NCBI GenBank assembly: GCA_026708325.1
Contig: JAPOVC010000014.1
Span: 496,001 to 560,000 of the forward strand
DNA: 64,000 nt
From: Anaerolineaceae bacterium
GTDB taxonomy: Bacteria > Chloroflexota > Anaerolineae > Aggregatilineales > Phototrophicaceae
Reading direction: 5' to 3'
How positions within the stretch are numbered: position 1 is the stretch's first letter; every line of letters begins with the position of its first letter. Made by a program: the position numbers and the translations under genes. Shown here piece after piece: positions 43,834 to 52,873 of this stretch. Under the pieces are notes generated by a model, which had not been told where the DNA came from, searched no databases, and worked only from the letters and a program-made list of their open reading frames with translations.

Positions 43834-44850
43834 TCAGGTAGCATCAATCTCTGACAAGAGTTTCGCCCCGGGACCTGGCCGGCAGGCGATCGTGCGCCAA
43901 TCCTGACTGCCTTCCAGCGATTGCACGGCATCCAGAACGTCCCCGGACTGGTCCTCCAGACACAGAAGGTGCACGGTCGGTCCGGCATCGAGGGTGAAGT
44001 AGACCTCCATGCCGGCCTGGCGCCAACGCTGGACGGCATTGATCAGGCGCAGGGTATCCGCCGCCATGTAAAAAATGCCTGACTGCCATGCACCCCTCTG
44101 TTCGTGAGCGGAAGTTTGCATGATGGCATGCATCTCTAGCGCCTCGGTCTCAACCTCTCTGCCGAAACGATGGAAATCGCGTTTGAGCAGCGCCTGGCGG
44201 ACTTCGGCGAGGCGCGATGCCATTGACCGGGTTCTGGAAGGCCAGAAGGGGCTGTTGGCCGCCAGGCGATGACCGTCGCTGGACCGGACAGATTTCTCCC
44301 GCTCTGTGACCAGTACCGCCAGGTCGACCAGATTCCAGTGTCGCGCATCAGCCAGTTGCGTGGCGAAGGAACTGTGGTCGTCCTGTCCGGCATGCCATTC
44401 GACGAAACCGGCGTGGATGGACCTGCAGGATGAGCCGGAACCCTTTCGCGCCAGGACCGACAGATCGCGGCGCGACAATCGCAGGCCAAGTGCAGCGCTG
44501 GCCGCACAGGTCAGGGCAGCGAATCCCGATGCTGAAGAAGCGAAGCCGGTGCCGGCCGGGAAATTGTTGCTGGTGTGGACGCGGGCCGGCGTTGCACTCC
44601 CGGCCAGTGAACGGATGCGCTCCAGGTGGGCGATGACACGGGACGCGAAGGCCCCGGGCGCCGGCTCTCCCGACATCCACACCTCGTCCTTTTCCAGACC
44701 GGGATCGATTTCAACGCAGGTCGTCGTGTGCGCGGCGTCCAGTGTCATGGAGATGGAACTGTTGGTCGGGAGATTGAGCGCTGCGTCGCGCTTGCCCCAG
44801 TATTTCACGAAGGCCAGATTGGCGCAGGCCCGGGCGCTTGCACGCGACAT
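43834..44850 (-). CDS. mevalonate diphosphate or mevalonate phosphate decarboxylase
   Basis: GHMP-family decarboxylase of 338 residues in isoprenoid synthesis. It opens ANLAFVKYWGKRDAALNLPT, continues with SSISMTLD, has the ATP-binding FPAGTGFASSASGFAAL loop near residue 105, the catalytic Arg region SGSSCRS, and the catalytic Asp in FTLDAGPTVHLL. All of these match diphosphomevalonate decarboxylase. However, in some Chloroflexota relatives (Roseiflexus) the homologous enzyme acts on the monophosphate, followed by isopentenyl phosphate kinase, so the exact substrate is open. ATG 44850 follows AGGTG; the frame runs further upstream without homology. It is divergent from the mevalonate kinase gene. 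Confidence 0.88.
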   Translation of the reverse strand: MSRASARACANLAFVKYWGKRDAALNLPTNSSISMTLDAAHTTTCVEIDPGLEKDEVWMSGEPAPGAFASRVIAHLERIRSLAGSATPARVHTSNNFPAGTGFASSASGFAALTCAASAALGLRLSRRDLSVLARKGSGSSCRSIHAGFVEWHAGQDDHSSFATQLADARHWNLVDLAVLVTEREKSVRSSDGHRLAANSPFWPSRTRSMASRLAEVRQALLKRDFHRFGREVETEALEMHAIMQTSAHEQRGAWQSGIFYMAADTLRLINAVQRWRQAGMEVYFTLDAGPTVHLLCLEDQSGDVLDAVQSLEGSQDWRTIACRPGPGAKLLSEIDAT

Positions 44851-44924
44851 GTTGAAACACCTGTCATGCACTGTGAGCACAGCGTAGGATACCATAGGGC
44901 AGGATGGAGTACGGAAAGGGATTG

Positions 44925-45893
44925 ATGCAGGTTTCGGCCAGCGCACCTGGCAAACTGGTCCTGTTCGGCGATCACGCCGTGGTACATGGCTACCCGGGCA
45001 TCGTGACCGCGGTGGACCGTCGTTACCAGGTCAGGGCAAAGCACATCGACGCTGCAGCGCTGCAGGTCAGGACCTCTGCAGGCCGGCTTCACGAAGTGCC
45101 TTTCGCTGCGCTGGACGAAAGTCAACCTCCGGACATCGCCTACGTTGTGGCGGCCGTCAAGCAACTCAACGCCAGGAAACCGCTGAAGCGTGGATTGCAG
45201 CTGGTCACCGGCGGGCCGGCCAGAAGCCTCGGACTGGGGAGTTCCTCAGCGATTACAGTCGCGACCCTGGCCGTGGCTTCGCGCCTACACGATGTTGATC
45301 TCTCGCCGGATGAACTCTACAGCATGGCGCGCGCTGCGGTTCTGGACGTACAGGGCATGGGATCCGGTCTGGATGTGGCAGCGGCCGTCTATGGCGGGAC
45401 CTGCTTCCTGGAACGCGCCGGCGAGATTCCCGAGGCCCTTTCCGTGGAGCGCCTGCCCCTCATCATCGGCTACAGCGGCAGCAAGGTGGGCACAGTAAAT
45501 CTTGTGAAACAAGTGGCCGGCCTGCGGTCCCGGCACCCTGACCTGATCGAAGCGATTCTTGGCGCCATGGGAAGAATCAGCATTCGCGCGCGATCCTGTT
45601 TGGAGGAAGGGCGCTGGCGAGATCTGGGCGCATTGACCGACATCAACCAGGGACTGCTGGAGGCGCTGGGAGTCGGCACGGGCCAACTGGCCCGTCTCGT
45701 GTACGCTGCTCGATCGGCGCGTGCCTGGGGAGCCAAGCTCTCGGGCGCAGGTGGCGGTGATTGCATTTTCGCATGGGCAGATGATTCAGTTCGCGCTGAC
45801 GTGGTGGCCGGGCTGGAGGCTGTGGGAGGCGAAGTCGCCGACATAGCCTGCAATGTTCCCGGCGTAAGGGTGAATGATGAGACCTGGCGATAA
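44925..45893 (+). CDS. mvk: mevalonate kinase
   Basis: GHMP kinase of 322 residues that phosphorylates mevalonate. It starts SASAPGKLVLFGDHAVVHGYP, has the ATP loop GLGSSSAITVATL near residue 105, the catalytic Asp region GMGSGLDVAAAVYGG near residue 145, and the C-terminal GAKLSGAGGGDCIFA motif. The ATG at 44925 is preferred because GGAAAGG precedes it; an ATG at 44904 would add seven residues. It lies 74 bp from the divergent decarboxylase gene. No phosphomevalonate kinase, isopentenyl phosphate kinase or HMG-CoA gene is in the window. Confidence 0.9.
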   Translation: MQVSASAPGKLVLFGDHAVVHGYPGIVTAVDRRYQVRAKHIDAAALQVRTSAGRLHEVPFAALDESQPPDIAYVVAAVKQLNARKPLKRGLQLVTGGPARSLGLGSSSAITVATLAVASRLHDVDLSPDELYSMARAAVLDVQGMGSGLDVAAAVYGGTCFLERAGEIPEALSVERLPLIIGYSGSKVGTVNLVKQVAGLRSRHPDLIEAILGAMGRISIRARSCLEEGRWRDLGALTDINQGLLEALGVGTGQLARLVYAARSARAWGAKLSGAGGGDCIFAWADDSVRADVVAGLEAVGGEVADIACNVPGVRVNDETWR

Positions 45894-45938
45894 TTTCGCT
45901 ATATTTCCTGCCATGTCCCGCTTTGCAGGAGAAAAAGG

Positions 45939-48900
45939 GTGAACGAGGACCTTCGGATTCGCGCGGTCGCATTCAGCATCACATCGCGATTTGAAGGCGG
46001 AAGCTATCAGACCTGCCAGACTGACGATGCCGGGATTCTCAGTTACGGTCGTTTTCAGTTTACGCTGGCTTCCGGGGTATTGGCGCGCGTTGTAGATCAG
46101 TATCTCGACAATTCACCCAGCCAGATCGCAGCGTCGCTAAAGGCCTACCGCTCTCGTATTGCCAGTCGCGATGCGCGACTGCGACATGAGTCACGCCTGC
46201 ATGACTTGCTGGTCGCAGCCGGGCGTGAGCCGGAAATGCGCCAGATCCAGGACGACGAGGCGCGCAAAAACTTCTGGGACCCCACGCTGCGCGTGGCTAT
46301 TCAGCCCCGCAATCTCAAGACTCCACTGGCCCATGCCTTGCTCTTCGACATCAGCATCAATTTCGGCATGGGCGACGGCTTTTTGCGTATGGCGGAACGA
46401 GAATTTGATGTTCCGGAACGTTCCCGCATCGACCAAAACGGTTTGGGCGAATCAAGATTGATCACCCGCGTCGCCGAGCTGCGCAAGTTGTCCCATGACC
46501 GCCAGGCTGCCCGCGACAACCTGCCCGGTCTGAGGCAAAGAGGGGACTTTTGGCTCAACCTCGTTCACGCCGGTGACTGGCAGCTTCACGGAGACGACAA
46601 GGGTGAAATCCAGGTCAGGAGCAAGTCCCTGCAGGTGAGGGCGCCCGACCTCAGCGCCGGGGATTCGGCGCCAGGGCTTGACCCGGACAAATTCTATGTG
46701 GCTCCAAGCGAGTATCGCGTGCGCATCCGTGAACAGCCCGAAACCGGCATCACGCTCACCATGACTGGCCTTGGTGACGTCCTTGAATCGCTGGAGCCTC
46801 ACGACGCCACTCGAGACAAGGTGGACAACGACCATGCATGGCTCCACATTCGCAGTCTGGATGGCGTGGAGGGTTACGTGTCCTGTATGTTTCTGAACGT
46901 CCATCAGGACCCGGATCCGCGGCAATTTCTGCCGCCTGCCCCACCCCAAAACACCGGACCCAACATCATGACTCCCCACGCTGCCCCGGTCCCCGCCCCC
47001 CTGCTGGTCACGCCCGTGGAGGACCGAATTCGAGTCCGGGCACAGCCTGAGGATGGCGAAATGCTCGACAGCATTTCCCGGGGCGACGTGGCTGAAGTGC
47101 TGGAATCCCGTGACTCTGCCCTTGGGAAACTCGGCGTACAGGATGCATGGCTGCGAGTGCGCACAACCGGCGGCACCGAAGGGTATTCGGCTGCCTGGTA
47201 TCTGGCGTTGCATGAAGCGGACGAATCCCCGTCAACCAGTTCCCCAGGAGGCAATTCAACGTCCGGCCCGAAGCTGGCACGAGCCTCCGCGTCCGACAAT
47301 TTACCGGCAGCAAGTCATGTTCGTGGGGCCATCCCGGAAGTTCAGTTGTTCGTCAGTCCGACCATTCACCAGGTACAAGTCTGGTCCCGGCCCCTTGAGG
47401 GCGAGCAGATCGCAGTGCTGGAACAAAACGAGGTGGCTGCCGCGCTTGAAGACCCCGATGCCGCACTCGCGAAAGTCGGACGCGGCGGAGAGTGGCTCTA
47501 CGTGAGGACACCCAGGGGCGTGGACGGGTACTGCGATGCCGGATTTCTCGGGGTCTTTGACGGGTCCAGCCCGGCCCCGGCGTTGGCCAGAAGCCAGGGC
47601 AGTGAATTCCCCTTCGACGCGCCCGTTTACGTGACGCCCACGGAAGACCGGATTCGCGTTCGAGTGCAGCCGGTCGACGGCGAACCCATTGGTACCCTGT
47701 CGAAAGGAGACGTGGTCGAGGTCATCGATTCTCCTCCCCAGGCACTTGAGAAAATCGGCGTTCAGGATGAGTGGTTGCACATCCGTACACCCTCGGGCAC
47801 GGAAGGCTTTACAGCCGCCTGGTTCTATGCCCTGGCCGAATCGCCGGAGCCTCCCCGCCTGTACGTCACTCCGGAGAGCGAGCGCATCCGCATTCGTTCC
47901 GCGCCGGTGGATGGCGACCCCCTGGCCATCGTTCGCCCCGGAGACGTGCTGATGGTGCTTGACCCCTATGAGGAAGCCTTGTCGCGTATAGGACGGGAGG
48001 GTGAGTGGCTCTACGTTCAGTCGCGCGACGATGTAGAGGGCTACACCCAGGCGGAGCACTACATCGTGGTGGACAAACCGCAACCCATCGTTGGCGACAA
48101 CATCACCGGCGTAAACCTGGACCGCTATCATCGTCTCGGCACACCCAACCCTGGCCGCCTCGGAAACATGGGCTGGGTACGATTCAATTACAACGTGTCA
48201 TTGAACCCCGTGCTTCCCTATGGCAATCCGGAACGTTATGGAAACCGGGACATCGTCAAGACCTATGAGCGCTTTGGTCCGGTGATCAATGCCTATATTG
48301 ACGCCGGCTACAAGGCCATTGTCGTCCTGGCTCACCAGACCTACGGCGAAGGGACCAGCGACGTCTGGCATCGAATGGACACGCGACGCTGGAATTTGTT
48401 GAGCGATCGCCTGGCCGAAATGGCCGCGAAAATCGCCACCCAGTACAAGGGACGCGGCATCGTCTGGCAAATCTGGAACGAAATGGACGCGCATACGGGC
48501 CACCGGGCCTCCGTACCCTTGCCCCCGGCCGATTACGGTCGGATGCTGTCAAAGTGCATTACGGCAATCCGCGAGGCGGACCCGGAAGCCATGGTCATCA
48601 CCGGCGGCCACTGCAGCGGCCCGCATTCCGGCCCCGACTACGCCCGTCAGACCCTGGAAGCCATGCCAAGAGACCTGCGACCGGACGGCATCGCCTTTCA
48701 CCCTTATGGCCGCGGCCCGGCCTTCGCCGCCGGGAAGTATCGACATTTCGGGCTCATTGACGAGTCTCTCGACGCCTGGGCCCGCGTCATGCCCGGCAAA
48801 CCGGTCTGGATCACCGAGTTTGGCGTTCTGAATGCCGACGAGGAACCGGTGGAAGACATCAGCAAGTACGCCAGCGATTTCGTCACCTACCTGAAACAGC

Positions 48901-49028
48901 GCTACGAGGGTCGCGTGGTCACGGCAATCTGGTACGCCTGGGGCCACGGCATGGACAACGGCTTCGGCCTTGTCGACCGCGATGATTTGGCCCGCGACGG
49001 ATTCACCGACGTCTTCATCAACCTTTAG
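45939..49028 (+). CDS. lysozyme/chitosanase-like, five SH3b repeats, clan A glycosidase fusion
   Basis: A 1029-residue modular protein. Residues 1-230 resemble GH46-like chitosanase/lysozyme modules (FEGGSYQTC, then YGRFQFTLASG). Five bacterial SH3-type repeats follow, starting near residues 248, 354, 469, 562 and 640, each with a (Y/L)VTP...RIRVR opening and a closing (E)GY/F block. The C-terminal part from about residue 715 is a TIM-barrel glycosidase of clan A (GH5/GH39-like), with acid/base E848 in WNEMD and nucleophile E960 in ITEFG. The GTG start follows GCAGGAG. No signal peptide is visible, odd for a cell-wall or polysaccharide enzyme. Domain calls are by eye. Confidence 0.72.
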   Translation: MNEDLRIRAVAFSITSRFEGGSYQTCQTDDAGILSYGRFQFTLASGVLARVVDQYLDNSPSQIAASLKAYRSRIASRDARLRHESRLHDLLVAAGREPEMRQIQDDEARKNFWDPTLRVAIQPRNLKTPLAHALLFDISINFGMGDGFLRMAEREFDVPERSRIDQNGLGESRLITRVAELRKLSHDRQAARDNLPGLRQRGDFWLNLVHAGDWQLHGDDKGEIQVRSKSLQVRAPDLSAGDSAPGLDPDKFYVAPSEYRVRIREQPETGITLTMTGLGDVLESLEPHDATRDKVDNDHAWLHIRSLDGVEGYVSCMFLNVHQDPDPRQFLPPAPPQNTGPNIMTPHAAPVPAPLLVTPVEDRIRVRAQPEDGEMLDSISRGDVAEVLESRDSALGKLGVQDAWLRVRTTGGTEGYSAAWYLALHEADESPSTSSPGGNSTSGPKLARASASDNLPAASHVRGAIPEVQLFVSPTIHQVQVWSRPLEGEQIAVLEQNEVAAALEDPDAALAKVGRGGEWLYVRTPRGVDGYCDAGFLGVFDGSSPAPALARSQGSEFPFDAPVYVTPTEDRIRVRVQPVDGEPIGTLSKGDVVEVIDSPPQALEKIGVQDEWLHIRTPSGTEGFTAAWFYALAESPEPPRLYVTPESERIRIRSAPVDGDPLAIVRPGDVLMVLDPYEEALSRIGREGEWLYVQSRDDVEGYTQAEHYIVVDKPQPIVGDNITGVNLDRYHRLGTPNPGRLGNMGWVRFNYNVSLNPVLPYGNPERYGNRDIVKTYERFGPVINAYIDAGYKAIVVLAHQTYGEGTSDVWHRMDTRRWNLLSDRLAEMAAKIATQYKGRGIVWQIWNEMDAHTGHRASVPLPPADYGRMLSKCITAIREADPEAMVITGGHCSGPHSGPDYARQTLEAMPRDLRPDGIAFHPYGRGPAFAAGKYRHFGLIDESLDAWARVMPGKPVWITEFGVLNADEEPVEDISKYASDFVTYLKQRYEGRVVTAIWYAWGHGMDNGFGLVDRDDLARDGFTDVFINL

Positions 49029-49038
49029 CAGGAACGCG

Positions 49039-50070
49039 TCAGGATGCCGGCGCCCAGGTCAGCTTCCCTTCAGTCGCCACCGCGGCCAGTCGCCACATCT
49101 TGCCAGGCGTTAGCAGGTACAGCCCTTCCGCAGCCAGAACGCCCAAAAGGCCGGACCCGTCGGGCGACCACGCCAGTGCCGGCCCGTCCAGAACAGATGC
49201 GGTCAGGCGAGACAAATCGCCTGTGACAAGATCCACCTGCCAGACGTTCCAGGGGTCGCCATGGGCCATCACAGCGCCGGCAAAATTCCTGACCAGACCT
49301 GCACCACCCTGGCGCTCGCCGGATGCGCTAAACACAATCGCCTGGTCGCCAGGAGCGAATCGTGGCGAGGCAAGCGCCCGAAAGGTCGCGCTGTTCACCA
49401 GTTCACGCGCCTGGCCGCCATCGGACCGGGCCAGCACCAACCCCTGCGACCCGTTCTCCGGGTCCGGACGCAAATAGACCATTTGCGCGCCGTCAGAAGA
49501 CAATGCCGCCTGTTCCGCGTTTGTTAACAGCAGGTGGCGGGCCCCGTCCAGAGCCAGCCGCTCCACGTCCAGACGAATGGCATGAAGCTCGCCTCCCTGG
49601 TTTCGTTGAACCCGTTGGTGCGTAACCAGCAACCAGTCACCATCGGGCGACCACCAGGGGTCGCGCCAGGACTCAAGGGCGTCGGAACGGGTGACCAGGG
49701 GTCGCGGTTGGCTGAGAGGCAGGGACATGAGCCACAGGTCGGTGCTGCCGGACTGGAAACCGGCTTCAGCGGGCGGCGCCCATGCCAGTGCCAGCTGACT
49801 GCCATCCGGTGACGCGGCCACGTCGCTCACCAGGCTACCTTCAGCCGGCAGCCACCATTGTTCAGTCAGGCCCGAGCGCAGATCATGGCGCCACAGACCT
49901 TCGAAACCCTGTGTGTAAAAGAGTTGCCCGCCAGGGTTCAGCTCCGCCGGCAGCGAGTCGAGTTGCACCAGGGCCATGCCCAGGCGTTGAACAACACTGT
50001 TGCCGGCCAGCAGCCACAGCAGCAACAGGGCGCCAGACGCCAGGGGCCAGCGCCAGCGCTTCGCGTGCAT
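49039..50070 (-). CDS. membrane-anchored TolB/WD40-like beta-propeller protein
   Basis: A 343-residue protein with an N-terminal membrane anchor (about residues 7-25, LASGALLLLWLLAG) followed by a domain with TolB/PD40-like repeats: DVAASPDGSQLALAW, WWSPDGDWLLVTHQ, ALSSDGAQMVYLRPD, RFAPGDQAIVFSASG and LAWSPDGSGLLG. The function is unknown; such propellers usually bind peptides or partners outside the membrane. ATG 50070 is chosen because it starts the anchor and lies 8 bp after the iolD stop; a longer frame overlaps iolD. It is the last gene of the inositol operon, and a role there is not obvious. Confidence 0.75.
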   Translation of the reverse strand: MHAKRWRWPLASGALLLLWLLAGNSVVQRLGMALVQLDSLPAELNPGGQLFYTQGFEGLWRHDLRSGLTEQWWLPAEGSLVSDVAASPDGSQLALAWAPPAEAGFQSGSTDLWLMSLPLSQPRPLVTRSDALESWRDPWWSPDGDWLLVTHQRVQRNQGGELHAIRLDVERLALDGARHLLLTNAEQAALSSDGAQMVYLRPDPENGSQGLVLARSDGGQARELVNSATFRALASPRFAPGDQAIVFSASGERQGGAGLVRNFAGAVMAHGDPWNVWQVDLVTGDLSRLTASVLDGPALAWSPDGSGLLGVLAAEGLYLLTPGKMWRLAAVATEGKLTWAPAS

Positions 50071-50078
50071 GCCCTTGT

Positions 50079-51944
50079 CTACAGGTAGTAGCGTTCTTTC
50101 TTGCGGTCCTCTTCGTAGGCCGAGCGTGCCGCCTTCACGGCCTCGTTGTCCGAAACTTCGGCAACGGCCACGTCCCACCAGGACTCATAGTTTCCAACCC
50201 GTTGATGACGGTCAACCTCAATCACAATGCAAACGGGTCGGTTCTTTATCGATTGCGCCTCGCGAACGGCATCCGCCAGTTCGTCGCGGTTGGCGGCTTC
50301 AATCACGTGCGCGCCCAGACTGGCGCAATTGGCGGCGAAGTCGATGGGAAGGGTCTCGCCGTCCAGATGTCCGGAATCCGTGCGGTAACGGTATTTGGTG
50401 CCAAAGCCGTCGCTGCCGACTGCGTTCGACAGCCCTCCAATACTGGCGAAGCCATGGTTGTCCATCACAATGAAAGTGACCTTGATGCCTTCCTGTACCA
50501 TGGTCACTATTTCACTGTTCATCATCAGATAGGAGCCATCCCCGACGAAGACGTAGACCTCCCGCTCCGGATCGGCCATGCGCTGCCCCATCCCGCCCGC
50601 GATTTCGTATCCCATGCAGGAGAACCCGTATTCGGTGTGGAATCCCCCGGGTTGGCTGGTGCGCCACAGCTTGTGCAAATCGCCGGGGACGCTGCCGGCC
50701 GCGCACATGACCACGTCCTTAGGTCGCGACAGCGTGTTGACCACGCCGATGACTTCGCCCTGGCTGATGACCGGGCCATGTTCGAGATTGTAAATTCGCT
50801 CGACCTCGGCGTCCCAGCTGGCATTGAATTGCGCGACTTTGGCGCGATAGTCGCCATCCACCTGCCAGCCGGCCAGGGCGGGCGCCAGCTCCTCCAGCGT
50901 GACCCTGGCATCGCCGATCAGGGGTAGCGCAAGGTGCTTGAAGGCATCGAATTCACACACGTTGATGTTGATGAAGCGCACATTTTCGTTTTGAAAAGCT
51001 GTCTTGGAAGCCGACGTAAAATCACTGAAACGCGTGCCAACGCCGATGACCAGATCGGCCTCGCGGGCGATGAGGTTTGCGCCCTCTGTTCCAGTAACTC
51101 CAACCGCCCCCAGATTGAGGGGATGGTCGTAGGGCAACGCGCCCTTGCCCGCAAAGGTCTCTGTCGACGGGATTCCGGTCTGTTCGACGAATTCCCGCAA
51201 GGCGCCGGCCGCCTCGCTGTACAGCGTGCCGCCTCCGGAAACGATCAGCGGACGACGACTCTCGCGAATCCAAGCAGCTGCCACCCGCAAGGCTGACGCA
51301 TCCGGCCGGTTGCGCGGGACCTGCCACACGCGTTTTTCAAACATCCCTGTCGGAAAGTCAAAGGCTTCCGACTGCACGTCCTGCGGCAAACTCAGGGTGA
51401 CGGCGCCGGTATCGGCGGGGGACAACAGGGTGCGCATCGCCTCCGGCAAGGCCGTGATGAGCTGCTCTGGCCGGTTGATGCGGTCCCAGTAACGCGAGAG
51501 CGGCCGAAAGGCATCGTTGACCGAAAAGTCCTGGGAGTGCGACGATTCCACCTGCTGCAGCACTGGCGCCTGAATGCGCTCGGCAAAAATGTCGCCGGGC
51601 AGCAGCAGCACCGGCAGGCGGTTGACCGTCGCCACTGCCGCGCCAGTGAGCATGTTGGTCGCGCCTGGCCCAATGGACGAGGTGCAGGCGAAGGTTTGCA
51701 GACGATTCTTCGCCCTGGCATAGGCGATGCCGGCCAGCACCTGGGCCTGTTCATTGCGGGACTGATAGAAACGCAGCAGATGCGAGTGTTGCTGCAGGGC
51801 CTGACCCAGCCCGGCCACGTTGCCGTGGCCGAAGATGCCCCAGGCACCGGCGAAAAAGCGTTGTTCCTGACCGTCGCGCCCGCTGTACTGGTTGGCCAGA
51901 TACAACACCAGCGCCTGTGACGTTGTGAGTCGTGTGGTTTTCAT
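50079..51944 (-). CDS. iolD: 3D-(3,5/4)-trihydroxycyclohexane-1,2-dione hydrolase
   Basis: Thiamine-diphosphate-dependent enzyme that opens the cyclohexanedione ring in myo-inositol catabolism. The 621 residues show the full ThDP arrangement: N-terminal domain with the activating Glu region (FAGAWGIFGHGNVAGLGQAL), a middle domain, and the C-terminal cofactor motif GDGSYLMMNSEIVTMVQEG to MDNHGFASIG. The C-terminal NYESWWDVAVAEVS is typical of IolD. ATG 51944 was chosen for a GGGAGT site and matching length. It follows iolB by 16 bp, in an iolG-iolC-iolB-iolD order. Confidence 0.95.
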   Translation of the reverse strand: MKTTRLTTSQALVLYLANQYSGRDGQEQRFFAGAWGIFGHGNVAGLGQALQQHSHLLRFYQSRNEQAQVLAGIAYARAKNRLQTFACTSSIGPGATNMLTGAAVATVNRLPVLLLPGDIFAERIQAPVLQQVESSHSQDFSVNDAFRPLSRYWDRINRPEQLITALPEAMRTLLSPADTGAVTLSLPQDVQSEAFDFPTGMFEKRVWQVPRNRPDASALRVAAAWIRESRRPLIVSGGGTLYSEAAGALREFVEQTGIPSTETFAGKGALPYDHPLNLGAVGVTGTEGANLIAREADLVIGVGTRFSDFTSASKTAFQNENVRFININVCEFDAFKHLALPLIGDARVTLEELAPALAGWQVDGDYRAKVAQFNASWDAEVERIYNLEHGPVISQGEVIGVVNTLSRPKDVVMCAAGSVPGDLHKLWRTSQPGGFHTEYGFSCMGYEIAGGMGQRMADPEREVYVFVGDGSYLMMNSEIVTMVQEGIKVTFIVMDNHGFASIGGLSNAVGSDGFGTKYRYRTDSGHLDGETLPIDFAANCASLGAHVIEAANRDELADAVREAQSIKNRPVCIVIEVDRHQRVGNYESWWDVAVAEVSDNEAVKAARSAYEEDRKKERYYL

Positions 51945-51960
51945 CAGGATACTCCCGGGT

Positions 51961-52857
51961 TTAGCGCTGCCGCCGGCCTGGCTCCATTCCCATGTCGACA
52001 ATTGGCAGTCGCGGATCTTTCCATGTCCAGCTGTCCTTCACCCAGGCATAGTCCGGGTCATCGCTGTTGGCCAGCGACTGGGCGGAACCTGCCAGGAAAT
52101 TCAGGTAATAGCTCGTGTAGCCATGGGCGCTGACGACCGGGTGATAGCCCTCGGGCACCAGCACGGCGTCATGTTCCTGCGCCATCATCACGGCATCGAT
52201 GCTGCGGTCGTCATTGTAAACACGCTGGTAGGCATAGCCGCCGGGACGATCAAACTTGTAGAAATAGATCTCTTCCAGGTCCGCTTCCAGCAGGTTGCCC
52301 TCTTCGTCCTCGCGGTGCACGTCGTGTTTGTGACCGGGATAGCTTGACCAGTTGCCGGGAGGCGTATAGACCTCCACTGCGACGATACGCTGGCAGTTGA
52401 AGCCCGGCGGAAGGATGCCGTTGATCTGGCGGGTGGCGTTGGTGCCGCCACGAATCTCTATCTCGCTGTTCTGTGGCGTCACCAGTTGCGCCGGATAGTC
52501 CTCCTCGGCCGGCACTTCGCAGATTGCCACTTCAAGCCCCTCCGTCAAGGCCTCCAGCTCCCAGTCGGTACCCCGCGGCAGATAAACGGCCCAGGGCATG
52601 CCACTGAAAACATTGGGGCGCCGCCCGATATGCTCAAAACTGGCGCGGCTGCTGCGAACGCTACACTGACCACCCAGAATCACAATCGCCACTTCCATGT
52701 CACCGTTCGAGGCGGCGTAGCGCTGGCCCCGATTGAGGCGCAGGGCGTACATGCCCAGGTATTCCCAGCCCGCCTGGGCGGGGGTCACCCGCGCGAACTC
52801 GCCGCAAGCGCCCCGGTCGCCGGATCGCACCAGCATGGTTTCGGCCGTGTATTGCAC
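51961..52857 (-). CDS. iolB: 5-deoxy-glucuronate isomerase
   Basis: Cupin-type isomerase that converts 5-deoxyglucuronate to 2-deoxy-5-keto-gluconate in inositol breakdown. About 298 residues with the two cupin halves; the second carries the metal motif YPGHKHDVHRED and later PEGYHPVVSAHGY, with EEIYFYKFDRPGGYAYQRVY between them. GTG 52857 was chosen because an AGGAGG lies 10 bases upstream; an ATG at 52890 would overlap iolC by 17 bp. It is the third iol gene of the operon. Confidence 0.93.
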   Translation of the reverse strand: MQYTAETMLVRSGDRGACGEFARVTPAQAGWEYLGMYALRLNRGQRYAASNGDMEVAIVILGGQCSVRSSRASFEHIGRRPNVFSGMPWAVYLPRGTDWELEALTEGLEVAICEVPAEEDYPAQLVTPQNSEIEIRGGTNATRQINGILPPGFNCQRIVAVEVYTPPGNWSSYPGHKHDVHREDEEGNLLEADLEEIYFYKFDRPGGYAYQRVYNDDRSIDAVMMAQEHDAVLVPEGYHPVVSAHGYTSYYLNFLAGSAQSLANSDDPDYAWVKDSWTWKDPRLPIVDMGMEPGRRQR

Positions 52858-52873
52858 GTCTCGCCGTCCTCCT

